A DNA stretch of 64,000 bases from Actinomucor elegans. Lineage: Eukaryota > Mucoromycota > Mucoromycetes > Mucorales > Mucoraceae. The position numbers and the translations under genes were made by a program. The notes beneath the pieces are model-generated. The model was not told the origin of the DNA. It searched no databases and saw only the letters and a list, made by a program, of their open reading frames with translations. Positions 22,922 to 34,118 of the stretch are shown one piece after another; the first letter of the stretch is position 1, and the number at the start of each line of letters is the position of its first letter. The DNA is taken from the NCBI GenBank assembly GCA_026027325.1, contig JAMSLZ010000003.1:2418001-2482000 (forward strand), in the 5' to 3' direction.

Positions 22922-24596
22922 GGCTTCTATAAAGTATGATTCTCGTAAAGAAAGAAAATGAACAAGGGTTGTGAAAGCCGCCTACGAAAAAAAACTTGCA
23001 GTTAGCGGGGGTTTAATGAAGGCTTATTTTTTTTCATGTCTAACCCCTTTGCCTCCAGTTTCCAAATCTTAATTGTAATCTTTGACTGTGGAAGCTTCGC
23101 ATTGACGATATAACTTTCAATTAGCACATCATTTAAAAAACTAAAAATATCCTCTCATATTTTTTTATAATTTTTATTATACAGAAACCTCATCCTATGA
23201 GCGAAAAACTAAAAGGCTAGAAAATCAAGTAAAACCCTTAATGATTCAATATACTGTTATTTAATGGTCTATAGTTTTAATATCTTTCAATGCGCTAATA
23301 CAATATGTATAAATATTATTAATGTACTTTGCGCTTGTTTTGAAGTTTTTGCTAATGTAAAGTTTCTTTAAAAGTTTGAAAAGACTAATTTCGGAGAGAA
23401 GAGGATTTTCAAGTAACCATTAAGCCAGATGAATCTCAAATGATACAATCACCGCTAACGAACCAAATGCTTTATAATTATAATAACTCTCCTGTATAAA
23501 CTCTAATCCAATCAAAATAAACTAGCCATTTAGCCTGTAAGGTAAACAGATAAACAGTTGCGTACCAAAATTCTTTCAGACAAAGAATACATTCAATAAC
23601 AGTATTATTACAGACAGAATAAATGAAAATTTCAGGAAAGACTAGCATGGCTTTTCCGAAGTTTCAATTGATTGTAGAAGTGTGAGAGAGGCCTAAGGCA
23701 CATACATATTAGCAGAATAAAGACGAAGCTAGTTCAATAATCAAAATTCACCCCCTTAACAGGTAAAGCTGTTCGTTGAATATAACAATGTTTACTCATA
23801 TCTAGACCTACGGATGTATTTGAGAAAAAATCTAAAAAAGTATATCTTTAGGCTCAAATTTTCATATTATACTTTTACTCTGTAATGCATCGAAATGGTA
23901 TTCATGAGGCATGCTTAGAATATTGGAAAGCATGCAGTCGTGTTTTGTTCTATTTTTTGGACAAGTGATATGTGAAAAATCTCAAAAACGTTTTTTTTAT
24001 TGACAACAACTTAATCCATCATTAAATATTTTATTAATGATACTTGCATCATTATATGCTCTTGTTCTGTAGCTGATTATTATTAAAAAGATAATAAAAA
24101 AATCACATCAAGTGTTCGTTTTCAGAAATTAAGATTATCTCGTAGTGATGACACATTTTGCACTACTTTTTAACAGGGTTAAAGGCTTCTTAGAGGTATG
24201 GTTTATATATATATATCTTTTTTCAGAATTTAATGCATTAGTTCTAGTGTAAAAGTCAAGAAGGATCAAGTTAATCAATTGAGATTATGCAGAACACGCT
24301 ATCATCTTGTTCTATTCAGAATCTGTTACTGCTTTAATAATGTGTGCCCCTGTTTCATAACAAGTAGCTTTATCATATTACTGCTTTGCTTCTCATTGCT
24401 TTTACTTGAATGAAAAGCGCATCGTTCACTATAGCGCGGTATTTTAAATTACTCATCCGTACCTGAATTCAGAAACGTTCCACCAGTTTGAAGAAATATA
24501 GTAGTGTAATGTCATCTTTATTTTAAGAAAGAAGTGGGATTGTTGGAAATGAGAGGTAAATGCAAAAGAATTATAAGATAAAATAAGCAGTGGTAT
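22922..24596. other. Intergenic region, no gene seen
   Basis: 1.7 kb of AT-rich DNA lies between the start of the bS18m gene and the stop of the GDI gene, both minus-strand. No coding-like frames, RNA genes or clear repeats are visible. The right end should hold the GDI 3' UTR and the left end the bS18m promoter. Confidence 0.5.
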
Positions 24597-26211
24597 TTAA
24601 GCATCGATATGATCGGCCTCGGATCTCTTCTTGAGAACAAGATCGCTACCTGTCATGCGTCTATAGATACTCTTGACATCGTCGCAAACAGTTTCAAAGT
24701 GAGAAGTAGCATCGTAAGACTTGGAAACAAAGACTTGTTCATCCTTGCCATCGGTAATAGGTTCCTCAATGGCAGAAACAGAAATAAACTTGTCATGAAT
24801 AGGACCTAAAACATCTAAACCAGCCTTGATTTCACTCTCAGGGTCTTCGGTTTCGACAATTGTAGAAACAATAGCCAAATACATGTCCTTGGGACAGACA
24901 GCATGGTTGCTAGAAACACTAGCAACGTAAACATCATGCTTGCGGCCCAACTCGTTTTGAGGGATCACAATTTGAACAGAGTCAGCATCAGATGTGTTGG
25001 GAATAGGATGCTTCAAGAAACAGATGGCGCGTACAACCTTACCAGTTGCCTTGACCTTGTCTTTGGCATAAGAGGGATCACAAATGATTTGCTTGGCTCT
25101 GGCAGTTTCGGTTCCAGAACGAACACCAACTGCAACACCGTTTTCATAGAGGATCTCATCAGCAGCTCTGTCAAGCATATAGGTACCACCGTAAATAGCA
25201 CTCAATCTTTGGAATAGGAGTAATAGGGAGTTGATTAACTTCTTGTTCTGCTTTATCGATAACAATTCTTACCTGGCAAAGGATTGAGGGAGCTCACCCA
25301 AACCATGAAGGGGGTAGATGTAAGGACTCTTACCGTAACGAGCCATAGAAGCAACGTAAAGAATAATCTTTTCAGTAGTTTCGCGAGCGGGCTTGGTAAG
25401 ATATTGATCATCCAAATGAAGTGCCATAGCATGACCTATAGTCATATTAGTGTCTTTTTTATCGGTTCACTGTACAACCAACGTACCAATGAAATCTTGG
25501 GTTCCAGGCTCAAGTCCAAACTTTGCATATACATCAACCATAGTGTTACTATCAAGATCCAAACCTAAAAGAAGGGATTGAGTACTGGGCACGCACAAAA
25601 GAAAAAAGATCCAAGAACAAACCTTCATGTGTGCTCTCGTCATCATCCTTGTAGTTTTGAATGAATTCAAAGAACTTTTGTAATCTGCGTTTCTCTACAA
25701 GACCCAAGAGAGAAGTAGAAATGGCTTCAACTTCACTAGCGGGCACCTTGGAGATTTGACCATCCTTATAGACAAAAGAGCCAGCAATTTGCTTGAATTC
25801 AAGGTAACGAGTAACATCAGTATGAGTCAAGAAACGAACAATTTCACCGTTGGCCATCATAAACTTAGGGATCAAATCAATGTTATAATCACGGTCGCGA
25901 CCCAACTCGGCAGGAACCTCGGCATCAGGTCTGTATTTGCGATAGAGCTATACAGTAAAAAAAATTAGCTATGGACGCGTTTTAATTGAAGAAAAATCGT
26001 ACCTGAGTGAGGTTCAAGGAAGCAGATTCACCACCATAGTAATCGTTTCTATCCATATGAAGGACCTTTTTGCCTTCAACCGAGAAGATACCAGAAAGAA
26101 TACATTCAGTTAAACCGGTACCGAGAACGATAATGTCGTAATTGTCATCCTAATTCGAAAATCAGTCTTGAGCTCGCGTCTCTTCCCTTTTTATTAAACT
26201 TTGCTTACCAT
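24597..26211 (-). CDS. GDI1: Rab GDP-dissociation inhibitor
   Basis: Six exons (26209-26211, 26003-26149, 25623-25947, 25487-25564, 25273-25435, 24597-25206) encode about 441 residues, the normal GDI length. The N-terminus after the ATG is the GDI/REP dinucleotide-fold segment ([17 protein letters not shown]), then [35 protein letters not shown], a GSFVYKDG region, [20 protein letters not shown] and [14 protein letters not shown], all family hallmarks. GDI extracts GDP-bound Rab GTPases from membranes and recycles them for vesicle traffic. The first coding exon is only the ATG, followed at once by a GT donor; the next exon begins with GATGAC. This is supported by [11 protein letters not shown], the expected N-terminus. 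Confidence 0.93.
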
Positions 26212-28284
26212 TTTATATTATATGTGAGTGTGGGTCTTGAAGTGTGTATTAAAGAAAAGTAGAAGAAGAAGAAAAGAAAAATGAAAGAAACTACAAATAT
26301 ATAGGTATTCTGTAACAGCAAGTTTGAATGCAACCTTCCCAAACTAGGGATCTGGAGGGGTTGATGTTATATATTAAGCCAATGATAAACGTGCCCTCAT
26401 AGTGCTCGACCATGCAGACAGTGTAGGAGTTTCGACAAGAACAACGTGTCTCATATATTGTAGTGCAAACCTTAAACACGAGAGCCTGTACGATTTATGG
26501 TGTTTGAACTCGAAAGTAGCACAATTTTTTTTAATTCATTAAATGAAGCGCTTACCTCAAGGCACTTGGTTGGTTTAGGTCAGAAAAGGATTACTAGTAT
26601 TACGTTCTTTTGCTCTCGAATATTTTTATTTAATACCTAGAACGAGCCAGGTCCCTCACCAACACGGATATATGGAGTACACCCATGAATAGTTTATGAA
26701 CCTTATATTAATATATAATTTTGACATTTTAACAATAGTATAGCAATGTAGTGTCGTTTTCAAGTAAAGCAGCAAGTCTCAAACAGCGAAAACTCGAGTA
26801 GGAAAAAAAGATTCAAGTAACCTATTGCATTGGTTTACGCTGTGAAATATGATCTTTGATATCATTGGCTAGCGGTGATTCCACTGGTAATATATAGATA
26901 TATATATATATAGTATGTATGTAGATTGCAAATTTTCATTTGGAGCAAAGGAAAACCGATATAATCCCATTATTCTTAGGAAATATATAACCCAAAATAC
27001 TTTCTTTCAGAATATTTAACTTTCAAAGCCTCTAATTGATGTAGGCAAGTATTATAGACAGGCATAGGCTATTATTTCGTGTATTTTAAACGGCGATTCA
27101 ATTAAAACAAGTTAATGCTCTCTAAATCACGAAATATAATTTAGATGAATAAACCAAGAGAAACAAATAATTCTCGAGAATAATATAGAAGACGGTGTTT
27201 TTTAATTAACAAACTCTAATGTTCTTGAAGTATATCATACAAGTGCTATATACTGGCATAAATTACAATAGGATGTTTAAGAGCCGATTGAATTAGAATA
27301 TGCCTTTGCGATCACCAAATCATGTAATTTCCTCCAGAACAAGACGAATTAAAGATCCTTGATAACTATTGAAATAAGTATAAAACGCATTGTCTCCATT
27401 CCTAAGGACTAGGATTGAAGAACTTAGAATATAATAGACAAGTGCTATTAATGATACATCTTGTGTTTGGTGATTGGAACGTCTATTCAAACTATGCTCC
27501 ACCAATTATGACTATAAATTGTATTTAAATCAACAATAAACCAACACATATCAATTAATTCTAATAAAAATGCTAAAAATTGTATCTATTTAATAATTTT
27601 TTTTAAAAAATCTATAGACTAATAGAAACAGATGCTAACTAGAGGCGATATATCCGACTACAAGAATATGGTGCGGTAATTAAATACTGATCAGCCCGAT
27701 CCATCATTGCCATCATTGTAGATTTGCGTCTCGATCAATAATGAAACGGAATAGACGAATAGCTATCAGACAAACTATAGACAGGCATTCCGTCCTTCCG
27801 ATTGACTATTTTTTATAAATTTTTGTAGCTCTACTCTCATATGTTCCCAAGTTCTAATGTTTCAACTTCTCCAGTTAAACTGAACAGCTAACAGTTGTAT
27901 GTTGTCATCGCAAAAAGTTCTTGTGTATGTATTCATTTCAGTGAAAACTTATGTAAAAAAATAAGTTGCTTGGAACTTGTTATCCAGCAAGAGGATTTGG
28001 TACGATGTACTAACTGATTGTCTTTTTCCATGTATTCTCACCCCTTTTTATCGCAACTGCACGGCTCTAAACACAACAATATGTCACTGAAAGCGACAAA
28101 CAATGGAAGATTCATTATTTCCCACTCAAAAATAGGACCCTATCTACTTTTGATCTTGGGTATTGGCGACTTTTTTTTGGGTAGTGTTCTATATAAAAAG
28201 ATCTGATTATACGCAAACTATTTTTCTTTGTTTCTTAAACTCTTTAGTTTATAAACTGATAAAATAGCAAAAAGCGGTTGTAAA
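26212..28284. other. Intergenic region with a ~180-bp degenerate repeat
   Basis: 2 kb without coding signal. The first 100 bp are the GDI 5' leader, rich in AAG/GAA. From about 27000 to 27500 there are two clear copies and one weak copy of a related segment about 180 bp long. A TA-dinucleotide stretch lies near 26890-26910. The region also carries the promoter of the intronless gene at 28285. Confidence 0.55.
27010..27500 (+). repeat. Degenerate ~180-bp tandem duplication
   Basis: The segment starting near 27025 and the segment starting near 27210 share the same order of short blocks: CTCTAAT, AAGTAT or AAGTGCTAT, TGGCATA or AGGCATA, a CGATT-AATTA-AA block, AAATCA and TAATTT. A third weak copy begins near 27415 (GAATATAATAGACAAGTGC). 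Identity is low. Confidence 0.45.
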
Positions 28285-29895
28285 ATGTCCAACAGTAAAA
28301 ATAACAGGTTTACTTCTCTTTCATCAACTAGAAAAAGTTGCTACCGGTTATATGCTGGTCATGGTAATTGGATTAATCTCAGTGCAAAAACCACACAAGA
28401 TTTGTTACAGATTTTTCAAAAGGGGGATCCTTGTCGGTATCAGCTCGCCACTGGTCTTTTTATTGATATAATACCCAATGATGTAGACTGCAATAGCAAG
28501 AATATTGATATGCTAGGTCTTATGCGCGCTGACTTGGTGTACGAATCTCAAACAATGGAAAGTCACGTCCAGCAGCTCATGGCTCACTACGTTCGAACTC
28601 TGTTGGATGAACAAGGTATCATTGATGCGTTTCCTCCACTAAGACAGGGCGAAGACCTTCCTATTATAACCTCTATCCCAACTCATCGTCACCTAAGCTT
28701 GGTTCCTTCTGCAGCAGGTACTGTTCGCAGGGGCCCAAAATCAAGCAACCCCAATAACAATTCGATATATCGATCCAGCAATGGAAACTCTATCAAAAGA
28801 ATGTCTAGACCCTCTTCTCTCATAGGTATTGGTGAGGAAGAATTCGATCCTTTGTTTTCTTCTTCTTCCTCTTCTACAACTACTACTCGAGGATCTTCTC
28901 CAATTGCCAAAAAGAAAACTGGGCCCACTACAAGACGTACTTCCAAAAGAGCTCGCCAAAGTAATTCTTATGCGATGCCATCAATCGAATCTACTTCAGA
29001 AAAGATACAGTCCATTCAATTGGAGCTTCCAGACATCGCTCATGTTTCCAGTCTTTCATCTTGTCCTCCTAATCTCAATTTGAACACATTTGTTGATAAC
29101 AATCACCATCACCATCAACATAGCAGTAGTGGTGATAGCACCTACAACAGCGGTCAAAACCATAGCAGCCCTTTAACACCCATGACATTCCATAGTCACC
29201 CTCAGCAGCAGCAACAACAAGATTCTTCAGCCAATTCAACTATCTGGATCCCCTCTTACCAAAACTCACCTTCATCTTCTACTCAACGTCCCAGTTTCAA
29301 CTTTGAGTTTGGCATAGACTTTGATCATTCATTGCAGCAGCAACAGCGGCAATCACCTACTGATATCTTACACGAATATGACAGCCACTTTTCTCATCAA
29401 ATTAATGGTAATTCTACTTTTGAAGGCCAGCATAGTCTGTATTCTAATTCAGTACCGCAAGCCCTACAACATCATCATCCGCAAACGTTGTTGGAAGATC
29501 AACGAGATCACTCGAACAGTAGTCAATCGCCTATTTTGGACAGCTTTGTACCTGCTTCCCCTATCCCCAATGGTTGGATTGATCACCAGCAACGAAGTAG
29601 CGATTCTACATGGGTTCATACTGAATCGATTCGCAATAGTAACAATGATAACCAGTTCTCTAGTGATATTACCACTGCCACTACGACTATTATTAGCAAG
29701 CATAAATCGGATCAAAAATTTTCCAGTAAGAGAGGTTTTGAGGACACGAGTTTAGCTTATTCAGAGTTAACTAATGAGGCCAATAGTACTATGACTACCC
29801 TCCCTGTTATGGATAGGATTTATTTTCACCAACAGCAGCAGAAAGCCAGTAATACCAGTATCTTTCTTTCACATGCTGGAGGAAATTCGCCTTGA
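28285..29895 (+). CDS. Intronless Gln/His/Ser-rich protein of unknown function
   Basis: A single uninterrupted frame of 536 codons starts at an ATG after an AAAAGCGG-type leader. Residues 20-115 look like a folded domain (CYRLYAGHGNWINLSAKTT, PCRYQLATGLFIDIIPND, HVQQLMAHYVRTLLDEQG). The rest is low-complexity: Ser/Thr-rich, a basic patch at about 210-230 (KKKTGPTTRRTSKRARQ) that could be a nuclear signal, His runs, and Gln runs encoded by CAG/CAA. No DNA-binding domain, signal peptide or membrane span is visible. The composition resembles fungal regulatory proteins, but that is inference. It is intronless although most neighbours have many introns. I do not recognise the family. Confidence 0.75.
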   Translation: MSNSKNNRFTSLSSTRKSCYRLYAGHGNWINLSAKTTQDLLQIFQKGDPCRYQLATGLFIDIIPNDVDCNSKNIDMLGLMRADLVYESQTMESHVQQLMAHYVRTLLDEQGIIDAFPPLRQGEDLPIITSIPTHRHLSLVPSAAGTVRRGPKSSNPNNNSIYRSSNGNSIKRMSRPSSLIGIGEEEFDPLFSSSSSSTTTTRGSSPIAKKKTGPTTRRTSKRARQSNSYAMPSIESTSEKIQSIQLELPDIAHVSSLSSCPPNLNLNTFVDNNHHHHQHSSSGDSTYNSGQNHSSPLTPMTFHSHPQQQQQQDSSANSTIWIPSYQNSPSSSTQRPSFNFEFGIDFDHSLQQQQRQSPTDILHEYDSHFSHQINGNSTFEGQHSLYSNSVPQALQHHHPQTLLEDQRDHSNSSQSPILDSFVPASPIPNGWIDHQQRSSDSTWVHTESIRNSNNDNQFSSDITTATTTIISKHKSDQKFSSKRGFEDTSLAYSELTNEANSTMTTLPVMDRIYFHQQQQKASNTSIFLSHAGGNSP

Positions 29896-30121
29896 TATTG
29901 TATATAGATAATCATTTTGATTTTCCAATTCAAGTTTTCTAAATAAAACATATACATTGATTTGCCATTGATCATCCTTGCTCTTAAGAGCAAAATTTCT
30001 CTATAATGAAAACTGACGCGAGACTTTATCCATTCAGAAAAAAAACGAGTTGCCAAGTTGTCTACTTTATTTCATAATAGAGCGCTTTCTGATAAAATAT
30101 GTAACATAAACGTCTTTTATT

Positions 30122-33100
30122 TCAAAAATTCAAAGGACAACCATACATAATAGTAACTGAATCTGATACTACCTCTTGGATTTCAGCAGCAGTTTGTTTC
30201 CAGCCGCTATTATCAGGGTAACCTTTGGTCAGATACTTGAGATAAGCAACCAACAGTTGTGCTTTTTCAAGGTTAGAGAAGCTTATAAGCTTTTTCAAAA
30301 ACAGAGATACAGTCTTTACGTCTTCAAGCTCAGGTTTATCCTCGTTAGAGAGTACCCAATGGCTCAGCAGTTTTCGTAAATCATTTATATCAGTAGATCC
30401 TTGCAAGGATGGCTCTTCTAAAAGCTCTAATGTCATTTGATTCAAACCTTCTCTCTTCTTCAAATGTTCTTTTTGCACATTCTTCAAGTCTTGGTTTTGT
30501 TCCTCTTGTACTTTTCGTCTTTTAAGTCTGTGATGTTCAGCTAAAAGCTCGTCCCTCATTTCTACATAGAACATGTTAATAGGGTTGACATCATAGAATG
30601 CACGAATAAATCACCTTTTGGCAACTCGTTCCAAACATCAGCATCAAAAGGAAGCTCTTCTTCAAATTCCACTACAGGTCTGAATCGAGACTGAGGGTGA
30701 GTTGATAAGCCATCCATTGATTGTGAAGGACTAGCGTTTGACGAAGAAGGGAGCTTTCGAGAGGATGGGTTGCTCACTAGTGGAAACAGCTGCATGGTGG
30801 TGACCTTGCTTCTGTTGGCTTTAAATATGGATCTCGATTGGGAGGTTTTTCCATTTGTACTAAACAGCGTGGAGATATGTCGATCGGGTGAACGAAGTGG
30901 GATTCCTGGGGCATCTCTCTCTGATTTTTTAAGTTTAGACTTATGACCGTAAGAGCGCAGCACCTGTTCACGCATTTTGTCTGGCATGGCAAGTAGAGAA
31001 GACGGATCGAGCTGTGACCATGGTGGAAGATCTGGCGGTGAATTGCTCATGATGGATAGAGAGCTATAGTCTTTTTGGGTTGAGGAGTTTGACTCGGCTT
31101 GATACTCAACAGGCTCGTCTTTGTCTTGTTGATATATTTCTTTTTGAATAGCTCTTGATGCGTCTTTCGGTTCAGATTGAATAAACTTCAAGTTGTAGTT
31201 TGAAGCCAATTCTCGTTGAACTGACTCTGGCAACTCTTTATACACATCCATATTTACTTCCTATATGACGAATCAGATTAGCACGTCAATCATAGCTTAT
31301 AGTAAAGATTTGATTGTACCATTCCTTCCTTTTGTATAGAGTGATTGGGTCCTGTTACTTGTGTTAGGTGCCCTGGCTCTGTTTCGGCATTTGACCCTTC
31401 AGTATTTGATATAACGCGCGTCTTGAACATGAGCTTCCCTTGATCAGCTATCAAAAAGAGATGTAAATATCAAGCCTATGGCTCTGGTCAACACGTTTGG
31501 ATTACTTACATGGTATAGCTTCTTGATTATTCAGCTTTGTAATTTGAATGCCTATTCCTCTAATGTCTGCACAAGGAAACTGGAAAGACTCAAGCATTGA
31601 GTAGACATGCTTACTGATTATTGCTGGATCATCAGTGAAATCACCTAGTGTATATGATTTAGAAAAGCTATCTACCCTGCCATGCCCTAAATGCTTCTTT
31701 GCTTGTGCTGCATCTTGTTGCCTTTTCATAACCTATACGGTGAACGATAGTAACGTGATTTTTCGATAGTATATCTTTTTTTATTACCTTTAACGTTATA
31801 GTTTTGCCTTTGATTTCATGCTTGATCAATCTATCGGATACTTCCTTTGATAAACCATCAACAAATGCCTATAGAAACAAGCTCAATGCATGCAGATATG
31901 ACTTAAAAATATGTTTATACCTTTTCATTCTCTTTGTTCTCAAATCTTACACCCCACTAAGATTTCAGACCCATTAGTTTCATGCTAACCAGCTGACAAC
32001 TAACTTACGCTGACTTCTGCGCTAACTGATTGTCTTTGCTGATTGGTGGTTAACGGTCTATCATCTATCCCACGAGAAAAGTTATACAGAGTTTGGCCCA
32101 TTTTAGTGCCCAGCTTGGATTGCAACTCGTACAAGGGAATGTTTTTCATATCGGCTACGAGTTTAACTTTCTGTACAAGCCAAAAAAAAAAAAAAACTTG
32201 TTAGACTCTGGATTATACAGATCAATCTTGATAAGTACTTGCCATATCCTTCAGCTTATCTTGAATAGCATATCCTACCTAAAAAAAAATAGACAAGTTA
32301 ATTTCATTAATAGATCAAAAGGAAGAAGGCTTACACCTGGTAGATCAATGACGCTTTGATTAGCTAACAAATTTTCCACATCTTGCTTTGTTTTGCAAAA
32401 GTACTGTCCAGCAGGTTTTGCTTTTTTGGTAGACATCCTATCAATTAATGAGACAAAAGAATTACACGTATAAAAGTTCCCTACCTAGCGATCAATATAT
32501 TCGCGCCTATACCGATACTTGCTTCACATCCTGTAGCTTGTCGGATTTCATCTCTAATTTTTGTAGCCAGCACTTCTTCTTGACCGTCATCCAAGGCAGT
32601 GATATGGGAACCTATTTCTAATAGAGCTTCATCAACACTCACCGCTTGTATTTCATCAGCATATTGAAAGATGATCTACTAGATGGATTAGCCATAGCAT
32701 GTTCAGTATCATTTCTTTGCCTACCTCGTAAAACACTTCTGATATGGCTCTGTACTTTTCAAACTCATACCTAATATGTTGCTTTTAATGAAAAATGTTT
32801 ATAGTGCCAATATTACTTACGGTATCAGTTGAAGTTTGGGGCAGAGGCGATTTGCCATTCCAATACTATGAAAAAAACCTATCAATGATCTGCTTGGTGT
32901 GATATCTTAATTTATCTTACGTCATGCCATTTCGAATACCATACGAGCGAGCTACGTAGTTGCATGAAGCTAAATAGGTATAAAATTAACAGGGTGCACT
33001 GATAATATGATTTATCAAAAGATATACCAATGTCACTCATTGACTTCTCACTTGTTGTTTTACTATGCGACACAGCAACCTATATAATCTCAATACATCT

Positions 33101-34118
33101 GATATATATCCATCTGCTTTCATTGTTTTACCGGTAAATCGCGTAAATGAGGGCGATCTTTGAGGCCCACAGAAGCAAAGAAACAATCAAAGTCAATATG
33201 CCTATCATCATACACACAAACTTAATAATAGCTTTTTACAGGATATCTCAACTGTTCAATTACATAACAACACGAGACAAGGACTTTTTTTGTTTTCCTT
33301 TCAGTTTCTTTGATTTGTACTTTTCCTCCAAGTTGCCCACGATTTCTTTCAATTCTTCTTTCCACGTCGACAAATAATGCAATCTTGACGTTTCATAGTA
33401 CCTTTTAATAAACTCTGGGTTGACAGCACTTGATTCTCTAGCCCACTCGTTGGCGAGTATAGTTGCATTGAGTTCCTCTCCATTTAGTACAGTCTTTTTA
33501 GCGGTAGAAGTGAACGGTAATTCCTTTTGTTTAGTTGATCTAGAAATCAGGCGGTAGTTTTGCCATGGTAACATTTGTTGAGCTTCGATAGACTCAAGTA
33601 TCCATTCAGGCTTCACCACCTTGTAAGCACTTTTTTTTACGTTAGTTATGTCTTTCTTTCCTTTAACAAGCTTGCAAAATACCGAAATTCTTGTAGTTTG
33701 GCATTGGTCAGGTTGGTTGCAATGATATGTGTCACACTTAGTCTTTTCACTATATAATCAATCAATTAAAGACTGTAACAGGAACTCTTTAGCTGAATAT
33801 TACAATAATGCTGATAATCGCCACCGTGCTGCAATATCATTCTTCGCAACTCACTCGAAGGGGGATCTGAGTATCCATTAATGTAAATGGATGTACCAGT
33901 AAAGATCTGTGGAAGTTCTTGGCTTGCTTGTGCTCCTCTAATACAACAAAAAACTCTTTTTTTAGAGGAATGGGGAACATATACACGAAATGGGAATGTT
34001 CTAATTACAATTCTCTCTGTTGCTTTTTCAATTTCGATTGCTTGTTTTGCATGTATTTTCGAAATTCACCAAATTGAATCGCTCCATATGGATCTTTGGT
34101 TTCTTCTTGTGAATTCAT
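30122..34118 (-). CDS. REV1: DNA repair protein REV1 (Y-family polymerase)
   Basis: Nineteen exons, from the ATG: 34009-34118, 33804-33937, 33676-33749, 33264-33619, 33132-33201, 33028-33079, 32921-32969, 32821-32865, 32725-32770, 32485-32675, 32335-32437, 32243-32278, 32009-32170, 31921-31956, 31788-31868, 31510-31732, 31320-31447, 30615-31260, 30122-30561; about 993 residues. An N-terminal BRCT domain (YGAIQFGEFRKYMQNK, THIIATNLTNAK, VVKPEWILESI) is followed by SRLHYLSTWK, typical of REV1. The polymerase core has HIDFDCFFASVG and the VSVDEALLEI metal-binding pair, then a helix-hairpin-helix region and SVSAEVSWGVRF. Three ubiquitin-binding-like motifs (VYKELPESVQREL, LDPSSLLAMP, VWNELPKEMRDELL) precede a REV1 C-terminal helical domain. 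REV1 inserts dCMP opposite abasic sites and scaffolds other translesion polymerases. The exon-3 intron needs a GC donor. The exon-12/13 junction has two equal solutions. Confidence 0.92.

Noticed and set aside
33750..33779. 30-bp intron in REV1 exon 2/3
   Set aside because: Too short. The upstream GTAATA donor gives a 54-bp intron and restores the BRCT pattern GGDYQHYLKRLSVTHII.
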